Below, piece by piece: positions 59,124-64,000 of a stretch of 64,000 nucleotides of DNA (its first letter is position 1; the number at the start of each line of letters is the position of its first letter). The position numbers and the translations under genes were made by a program. Under the pieces are notes generated by a model. The model had not been told where the DNA came from and ran no database searches. It worked only from the letters and a program-made list of their open reading frames with translations. This DNA comes from Alteromonas aquimaris (GTDB lineage Bacteria; Pseudomonadota; Gammaproteobacteria; Enterobacterales; Alteromonadaceae): the NCBI RefSeq assembly GCF_026183695.1, contig NZ_JAPFRD010000012.1:60504-124503 (forward strand), given 5' to 3'.

Positions 59124-59199
59124 TGGTGCTGATAGGCAGATTTGAACTGCCGACCTCACCCTTACCAAGGGTGCGCTCTACCAACTGAGCTATATCAGC
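59124..59199 (-). tRNA. thrT: tRNA-Thr (GGT)
   Basis: The minus strand reads GCTGATATAGCTCAGTTGG at the 5' end and TATCAGCACCA at the 3' end, with CCA encoded. The anticodon loop is CTTGGTAAG with anticodon GGT. It is 76 bases long and nearly identical to the enteric gene in the same position before tufB. Confidence 0.97.
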
Positions 59200-59206
59200 A
59201 CGTATT

Positions 59207-59281
<75 letters not shown>

Positions 59282-59311
59282 AATCCTAATTCTCTGGCCA
59301 CCTCATAAAAG

Positions 59312-59396
59312 TGGTGGAGGGGGCAGGATTCGAACCTGCGAAGGCTGAGCCGGCAGATTTACAGTCTGCTCCCGTTGACCGCTTGGGTACCCCTCC
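59312..59396 (-). tRNA. tyrU: tRNA-Tyr (GTA)
   Basis: The minus strand begins GGAGGGGTACCCAAGCGG and ends CCCCCTCCACCA. The anticodon loop CTGTAAATC holds GTA, and the long variable arm marks a class II tRNA. It is 85 bases long. Confidence 0.97.
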
Positions 59397-59405
59397 TGAG
59401 ATTGA

Positions 59406-59481
<76 letters not shown>

Positions 59482-59494
59482 ACTGCATCAAGTG

Positions 59495-59530
59495 GGTGCG
59501 CATTCTAGAGTAATGAGTTACTCCGTGCAA
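59495..59530 (-). promoter_or_regulatory. Sigma-70 promoter of the tRNA-tufB operon
   Basis: On the minus strand TTGCAC (59525-59530) and TAGAAT (59502-59507) are separated by exactly 17 bases. A GC-rich discriminator GCGCACCC follows, typical of stable-RNA promoters under stringent control. The first tRNA begins 14 bases after the predicted start of transcription. Confidence 0.8.
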
Positions 59531-59597
59531 TAGTCTTTTGTGAATTTTTTTAAAATTCTCATCTAAATGCTCAAATAATTGCCACTTAGATGAATTG

Positions 59598-60338
59598 TTA
59601 CGCAAAAAGTTGTTTCTTTGCGTAGCGGGCAAGACCTTGCACCACCAAATTCGCGGCGAGGATGCTACCATCGTTACGCGCAAATGCAAACAGATTTTTA
59701 TCCCCGCCGGTAATAAATATATCAAAATGCTCATAATTAGCTGCCATATGTGCTCTGGCACGCACATAAATTCCTTGCACAGCAGCCAAACAACCATGAG
59801 CGACCCCACTTTCAGTATTCGTTCCCAGAGAAAGTTGGTCAGGCATAATGTCATCGGAAAAAACTTTTTGCGTGGACGCAATTAATGCATTTTTCATGGT
59901 GACGAAGCCAGGCACGATCCATCCTCCTAAGTGCTGACCGTCAGCCACAAAATCTACTGTTATTGCAGTACCCGCATCAATTACTACAAAGGGTCTGTCA
60001 GTTAAATGTATGGCAGCAATCATTGCTAACCACCGATCCACACCCATTTTGCCAACGTCTTGGTAACTATTTATCAGCCCGAATTTTTTTTGCTCGGTGT
60101 AAATTTCATAAAGTTTAATTTTTTTATGCTTACAAAATTCTCGTAATGGCTGCTTATCACCCGCTTGTCTAACAGAGGATAGAAATATTGAAGTAATCTG
60201 TGGATTAAGAGCCAACCATTCTTGAAAAGTTTTTAGCGTAGGGGAGCTTTGGGGTTTGTTTTGAAACTCACTTAACGGTATGAATTTCACACTTGTATTA
60301 CCAATATCAACCAGCAACACCTGTTGTTCAGTTACCAC
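59598..60338 (-). CDS. coaX: Type III pantothenate kinase
   Basis: A 246-residue kinase for the first step of coenzyme A synthesis. The N-terminal phosphate loop is LLVDIGNTSVKF. The other ASKHA motifs are GVDRWLAMIAA and FVVIDAGTAITVDFV, and IFITGGDKNLF lies near the C-terminus. Start is GTG 60338, overlapping the end of birA by 11 bases. CoaX takes the place held by coaA in enteric bacteria, between birA and the tRNA genes. Confidence 0.95.
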   Translation of the reverse strand: MVTEQQVLLVDIGNTSVKFIPLSEFQNKPQSSPTLKTFQEWLALNPQITSIFLSSVRQAGDKQPLREFCKHKKIKLYEIYTEQKKFGLINSYQDVGKMGVDRWLAMIAAIHLTDRPFVVIDAGTAITVDFVADGQHLGGWIVPGFVTMKNALIASTQKVFSDDIMPDQLSLGTNTESGVAHGCLAAVQGIYVRARAHMAANYEHFDIFITGGDKNLFAFARNDGSILAANLVVQGLARYAKKQLFA

Positions 60339-61314
60339 GCAAAGTTACCTCTCCACCGTGGAAACGTGTTAAGCCATCCTGCGTTTCAACTAACAGTGCC
60401 CCACTGGCATCGACCCCGCGATCGATGCCTGAGAATCTTTTATCACCCATGCGTAATACAACCGTTTTGTCGGCGTAAAGATCCAGTAGTTCCCACTGGT
60501 TGATAAACGGTTGGAAACCCTGTTGTGAAAATATAGGTAAAAGTTCCCACAGCGCATCTATAATAGCGGCCGCAACACTATTCCTATCCGGCGTATAACC
60601 CAGATAAGTAGTGAGATCAGTATGGGGTTGGCCCACATCAAACTGTGCATCAGGCATGCATACATTTAAACCAATACCTATTACACAATGTGCCGTTGCA
60701 CCTATCTGACCTTCTACTTCAATCAGAATTCCTGCTAGCTTCTTATTTTGCAGATAAACATCATTTGGCCACTTCAGTTGCGTGTCTGGTACGCCGCATT
60801 TTTTAAGCCCGTTACACACTGCTAAGCCTACCAATAATGATAAACCCGCCATGCTCTGGTAACCATCTGGAAAAGACCAATACAGAGAAAATGTTAAGCT
60901 TCCTCCAACTGGGGCAAGCCATGGCCTGCCGTGACGACCTTTGCCGGCCGTTTGGATTTCTGCAAGCAGTACGTCGCCATCGGCCAGATTATGCGGGGCA
61001 ACGGAAATTCGTTTTTTTAACTCAGTGTTGGTAGAAGCTAAGACGGACTCTACTTGTATCACTGCGGTATTGTTTTTGGTTAGCTGCTTTTTAATGCGGT
61101 CAGCAGTCAGTAGTTCAAACGGCCTTTCAAGTCGATAGCCTTTACCTTTAACTTTAAATACATCTAGTCCCCACTTTGTCAGTTGATTGATATGACCGGC
61201 GACTGCTGTCCGCGATAAGCCCACTTCTGCAGCAATAGCTTCACCTGAATGAAACTGTCCATCCGAAAGTAAAGATAAGATGTGTTGTCTAATTAGTTTT
61301 GAAGCGTGTTTCAC
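60328..61314 (-). CDS. birA: Biotin-protein ligase and biotin operon repressor
   Basis: A 328-residue bifunctional protein. The N-terminal winged helix (about 1-65) contains GEAIAAEVGLSRTAVAGHIN. The ligase domain has the biotinyl-AMP loop AGKGRHGRPW and LKWPNDVYLQNKKLAGILIE. The small C-terminal SH3-like domain is complete. It attaches biotin to carboxylases and can repress biotin genes. It overlaps murB by four bases and coaX by 11. Confidence 0.97.
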   Translation of the reverse strand: MKHASKLIRQHILSLLSDGQFHSGEAIAAEVGLSRTAVAGHINQLTKWGLDVFKVKGKGYRLERPFELLTADRIKKQLTKNNTAVIQVESVLASTNTELKKRISVAPHNLADGDVLLAEIQTAGKGRHGRPWLAPVGGSLTFSLYWSFPDGYQSMAGLSLLVGLAVCNGLKKCGVPDTQLKWPNDVYLQNKKLAGILIEVEGQIGATAHCVIGIGLNVCMPDAQFDVGQPHTDLTTYLGYTPDRNSVAAAIIDALWELLPIFSQQGFQPFINQWELLDLYADKTVVLRMGDKRFSGIDRGVDASGALLVETQDGLTRFHGGEVTLRGN

Positions 61315-62303
61315 AGCTCTATTAATCCATTTCTTCCAATAAGCCGCACTTCAGGTTCTAGTTCAATATTAAATTTTTCTTTAACTCTACTCATAATTAA
61401 TCGTGCAAACTCTAATACGTCTTTTCCTGTTGCCGACCCAATATTAACCAGAACTAAGGGTTGATGAGGATGGCATTGTACCCCGCCAAGTACTTTCCCC
61501 TTGAACCCCAGCTTATCAATTAACCATGCTGCAGGTACCTTAACCAGCGTTTTGGAAATACAGAAAAAAGGGATATCAGGATACTCGTGTTGTATCTGGG
61601 TCAGTAATGATTTATCTATTATCGGATTTTTAAAAAAACTCCCAGCATTTCCCCACTGACGCGGATCAGGTAACTTTTTACGTCTTATACCGATAACTGT
61701 GTTAAAAATTTTTTCAGGTGTTGGGGCATTTAAATTTGCCAGTTCTCCGTACGAAGTTTCCATATAATTTGACTTAGGTAGAACAAAATTTACATGTGTT
61801 ATTAATACCTTACCAGCTAGATCGTTTTTAAAAATGCTATCACGGTAACCAAATCTACACTCATTACTTTTAATCTTGTGTTTTGCACCTGTTTCCAGCT
61901 CGATAAATTCTACCGATTCAATAAACGTACTAACTTCAAGCCCATATGCCCCAATATTTTGTATCGGGGCGGCTCCTACCGAACCTGGTATCAGTGCTAG
62001 GTTCTCCATTCCATACCAATGGTTTTTTAGACAGGTTGTAATTAGATCATGCCAATTTTCCCCCGCTCCTACACGCAACATAATGACGTCATTTAAATCG
62101 TCAGATTCCAGTCCCTTAATCTTGTTTTGAACGACGACGCCTTCAAAGTCATCTACGAAAATCGAGTTACTCCCTTCTCCCAATAAATAAAAATGGGTAC
62201 TACGTAACGCGGCTAATGAAATGGGATTAGTATCAGTTACTGAGATTAAAAAGCTACAACTGCTCGGGAGCGAAAATGTATGGGAATCGGTTAGGGAAGG
62301 CAC
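61311..62303 (-). CDS. murB: UDP-N-acetylenolpyruvoylglucosamine reductase
   Basis: A 330-residue type I MurB, the FAD enzyme that makes UDP-MurNAc for peptidoglycan. The FAD region has YLLGEGSNSIFVDDF and LIPGSVGAAPIQNIGAYG. The catalytic serine region is QWGNAGSFFKNP, and the C-terminal Glu lies in EPEVRLIGRNG. Start is GTG 62303, with AAGG six bases upstream; another GTG overlaps it at 62305. It is the first gene of the murB-birA-coaX unit. Confidence 0.96.
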   Translation of the reverse strand: MPSLTDSHTFSLPSSCSFLISVTDTNPISLAALRSTHFYLLGEGSNSIFVDDFEGVVVQNKIKGLESDDLNDVIMLRVGAGENWHDLITTCLKNHWYGMENLALIPGSVGAAPIQNIGAYGLEVSTFIESVEFIELETGAKHKIKSNECRFGYRDSIFKNDLAGKVLITHVNFVLPKSNYMETSYGELANLNAPTPEKIFNTVIGIRRKKLPDPRQWGNAGSFFKNPIIDKSLLTQIQHEYPDIPFFCISKTLVKVPAAWLIDKLGFKGKVLGGVQCHPHQPLVLVNIGSATGKDVLEFARLIMSRVKEKFNIELEPEVRLIGRNGLIEL

Positions 62304-62353
62304 ACGGAACCTTTTTAATGTACGTTAAACAAGGATACTTGGAAGAAACATCA

Positions 62354-63061
62354 TTACAAATACTTACCAATGATTTGAAACTCTTTGTCGAAATATCCCT
62401 CAAATTTCCGTAACGACGAGGGGAAGTCCTGCTTTATATTTCTTACATTAGCATTCGTTTCTGTTAATTGGCAGCCCAGAATTTCTTGTAATTCATTTAG
62501 ACTCTCTTGATTTCTATGTACAGAGCCGACGAAGTCAAATGTTTTTAATTCTACGTTTTTAAAGTACAAAGAATAAATATTTGTTAAGTGGGGAACGCTC
62601 TTTTCTTTGACCAACATTTCGAACATTTCTTCCCTGTCTACTATCCCATTATCTAAAAAATTTCTTTTCAAATAACGGTATATGCGCATAGGCTGCTTTA
62701 ACGCAAGTACATGGCCTATATGAGACCACATGCGCTCCAAGGGATCTCTTACCCACGTTAATCTTTTAGCATTCGGGTAAACTAAGCCTTGATTCTTATG
62801 AGTAGAATAATGCCCAAACAACACTTCCGCTTTCCATGGCGTCTGAATTGGCTTGCCTCTTGAGAGTAAGTTTGCGCCCGTGTCGATATAGACTCCATAA
62901 ATAGCCTTACTGCCTAAAGATTTTTCAAAGGTAGCTCTTAGCGAAGTCCCGGCCGTTTTTGGAACGTGATGTACTAGCCACCTCACCCTTCGGTTAGGGT
63001 GCTCGATAGAATCATTAGTGGGTGAAAAATATTTTTTAAGTGTCCATACGTCAAGCATCAT
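62354..63061 (-). CDS. Sulfotransferase family 2-like protein
   Basis: A 235-residue PAPS-dependent sulfotransferase-like protein. The 5'-phosphosulfate loop is VPKTAGTSLR (33-42) and the 3'-phosphate site is WVRDPLERMWSH (Arg105, Ser113). A C-terminal FVGSVHRNQESLNEL block fits the family of carbohydrate sulfotransferases. It is short and has no signal or membrane helix. It lies between murB and the repeat units, a place where related genomes usually have only the end of an rRNA operon, so it is probably an acquired gene. The substrate is unknown. Confidence 0.85.
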   Translation of the reverse strand: MMLDVWTLKKYFSPTNDSIEHPNRRVRWLVHHVPKTAGTSLRATFEKSLGSKAIYGVYIDTGANLLSRGKPIQTPWKAEVLFGHYSTHKNQGLVYPNAKRLTWVRDPLERMWSHIGHVLALKQPMRIYRYLKRNFLDNGIVDREEMFEMLVKEKSVPHLTNIYSLYFKNVELKTFDFVGSVHRNQESLNELQEILGCQLTETNANVRNIKQDFPSSLRKFEGYFDKEFQIIGKYL

Positions 63062-63306
63062 TAATCTTTTTAAAAATTACAAAGGTTTATTTAATGTGAG
63101 TCATTTTAGCGCATCGCGGGACAAAAATAATGATAAATTGAAGACAGAAAGTGATTTAGCAGTACTCGAGCACGTTTCGTATCTCAACTAGGTGAGTAGC
63201 CCTCCCTGTTAACAAATTTATAACCGTTATGGTTGATGGAGGTGCACTTATTCCAAAGCGACAAATATAAATACGAAACCTAGCTTTCGCTTTTTTGTTT
63301 GTTAGA

Positions 63307-63517
63307 TGGGAGCCCCGTAGCGTAAAGGAACGGGGTGTACTCTCACGTGGAGCTGATGAGCGGTGAGCGCAGCGAGCGAGGGGTGCCTGTGGCACGCCGA
63401 GAGTGAAGAACCGGCAGCATGCATGCTGCCGTGGACATTTCACCAAGGACGGGTGGTTACCTGTCTATCAAGCAGTATCGCAAGCGTCAACTGTTCCCCG
63501 ATGGGTTTGGCCTCCCC
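63307..63517. repeat. Structured repeat unit, copy 1 (shorter)
   Basis: It begins TGGGAGCCCCGTAG and ends TTGGCCTCCCC, so the ends can pair. It shares with copy 2 the core GAGCGCAGCGAGCGAGGGG, the hairpin GTGCC-TGT-GGCAC, GAGAGTGAAGAACCGGCAG and an 18-base palindrome GGCAGCATGCATGCTGCC. It also shares GCGTCAACTGTTCCCCGAT. A block of about 30 bases around the 5S-like string is shorter than in copy 2. Frames through it encode low-complexity peptides and are not credible genes. Confidence 0.85.
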
Positions 63518-63660
63518 TTTCAGATTAGCATGTAAATACTTTTCTAAGTGAAAGGGCTATCCTGAGCGTGTTAACAGTGCTATGAATTTATCAGGCCATG
63601 AAATACAAAAAAGGGCCAGCCTTTCGGACAGTTCTCGCTGAGAAACAGTTTCTCTTAGAA

Positions 63661-63903
63661 TGGGAGCCCCGCAGCCGGCAAGGGACACACTGCCGTGCGG
63701 GTGTACTACTCTCACATGGGGTTTGGACCCGCACTCGGGTGATGAGCGGAGAGCGCAGCGAGCGAGGGGTGCCAGTGGCACACCGAGAGTGAAGAACCGG
63801 CAGCATGGATGCTGCCTTGGACATTTCACCAGAGACGGGTTGTTCCCTGCCACTCGAGCAGTATCGGAAGCGTCAACTGTTCCCCGATCGGTTAGGCTCC
63901 CCA
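63661..63903. repeat. Structured repeat unit, copy 2 (complete)
   Basis: A 243-base unit bounded by TGGGAGCC and GGCTCCCCA. Internal hairpins are GTGCGGGT/ACCCGCAC, GTGCC-AGT-GGCAC and GGCAGCAT-GG-ATGCTGCC. On the minus strand it contains CCCCATGTGAGAGTAG (63706-63721), which matches the 3' half of gammaproteobacterial 5S rRNA. Outside that string it does not follow 5S rRNA. On the minus strand a T-rich hairpin region follows it, as with the other copies. Confidence 0.85.
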
Positions 63904-63937
63904 TGAATGTCCGCGCAGCATGTCTGCGCTTAAACGC

Positions 63938-63967
63938 AAAAAGCCCACTCAAATGAGTGGGCTTTTT
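63938..63967. terminator. Strong bidirectional intrinsic terminator
   Basis: A perfect 13-bp stem AAAAAGCCCACTC/GAGTGGGCTTTTT (63938-63950 with 63955-63967) with T runs on both strands. It lies between repeat copies 2 and 3 and is a good candidate for the end of the rRNA operon expected just beyond the window. Confidence 0.88.
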
Positions 63968-63974
63968 GTTTAAT

Positions 63975-64000
63975 TGGGAGCCCCGTAGCCGGCAAGGGAC
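63975..64000. repeat. Structured repeat unit, copy 3 (cut by the window end)
   Basis: TGGGAGCCCCGTAGCCGG and the following AAGGGAC match the first 26 bases of copy 2 with one change. The rest lies outside. Confidence 0.8.

Noticed and set aside
63661..63903. Repeat copy 2 as a 5S rRNA gene
   Set aside because: Only a 16-base string matches the 3' half of 5S rRNA. The helix I, loop A and CCGAACTCAGAAGTGAAAC regions are missing, and the unit is twice the length of 5S rRNA.
63156..63956. Several open frames on both strands through the right-hand repeats
   Set aside because: They run through hairpins and repeat units, lack ribosome binding sites, and give peptides of odd composition that repeat between copies. 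They are by-products of a structured, GC-rich repeat.

Overview
The window looks like chromosome of a marine gammaproteobacterium of the order Alteromonadales, probably Alteromonadaceae. The signs are a complete Na+-pumping NQR operon with its maturation factors, FabV as enoyl-ACP reductase, the divergent mdh/argR pair, an Oar-like TonB-dependent receptor, a DUF4212/VC_2705-type symporter next to acs, a RimK cassette, and the conserved murB-birA-coaX-tRNA(Thr-Tyr-Gly-Thr)-tufB block that normally follows an rRNA operon. Most of the sequence is ordinary core genome. No CRISPR array, prophage or transposase was seen.

Layout. 1-1.0 kb: the tail of a membrane protein and a decayed antibiotic-biosynthesis-monooxygenase-like gene with one in-frame stop. 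1.0-10.5 kb (minus): a periplasmic MBL hydrolase, DUF1653, dinB, nqrM, apbE and nqrFEDCBA. 10.9-15.2 kb (minus): fabV and a TakP-like TRAP transporter (dctP/M/Q). 15.3-20.7 kb: fklB, ppc, and divergent mdh and argR. 20.7-27.1 kb: a DJ-1/PfpI protein, a 1070-residue Oar-like receptor and an unusual pair made of a periplasmic-binding-like protein and a membrane protein. 27.2-36.0 kb: udk, nupC, a 2OG-Fe(II) oxygenase, a TPR/transglutaminase-like lipoprotein, a fasciclin protein, MAPEG and a prolyl oligopeptidase. 36.4-46.0 kb: tRNA-Leu, the acetate-type symporter with its DUF4212 subunit, MscS, a RimK/M14/retropepsin-like/binding-protein cassette, acs and an aldo-keto reductase. 46.1-57.4 kb: the signalling and protease cluster described next. 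57.8-64 kb (minus): tufB, four tRNAs, coaX, birA, murB, a sulfotransferase gene and repeat units.

The most interesting region is 46.1-57.4 kb. Two secreted paralogous subtilases, each with three C-terminal SLH-like repeats, flank a secreted protein of unknown function, a FHA-GAF protein, a membrane Ser/Thr kinase with a periplasmic TPR domain, a soluble NarL-type histidine kinase and its response regulator. The five genes after the first protease run in one direction with short gaps or overlaps, and the second protease converges on them. Both protease upstream regions carry 7-2-7 inverted repeats of the TAGGGRG/CCCCTA type. I infer that the encoded NarL-family regulator binds them, so that an eukaryote-like kinase, a two-component pair and two extracellular proteases form one circuit.

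The right edge carries two complete units and one cut-off unit of a roughly 210-245 bp structured repeat. It has terminal GGGAGCC/GGCTCCC arms and a 16-base match to the 3' part of 5S rRNA. It lies where the 5S end of an rRNA operon is expected.
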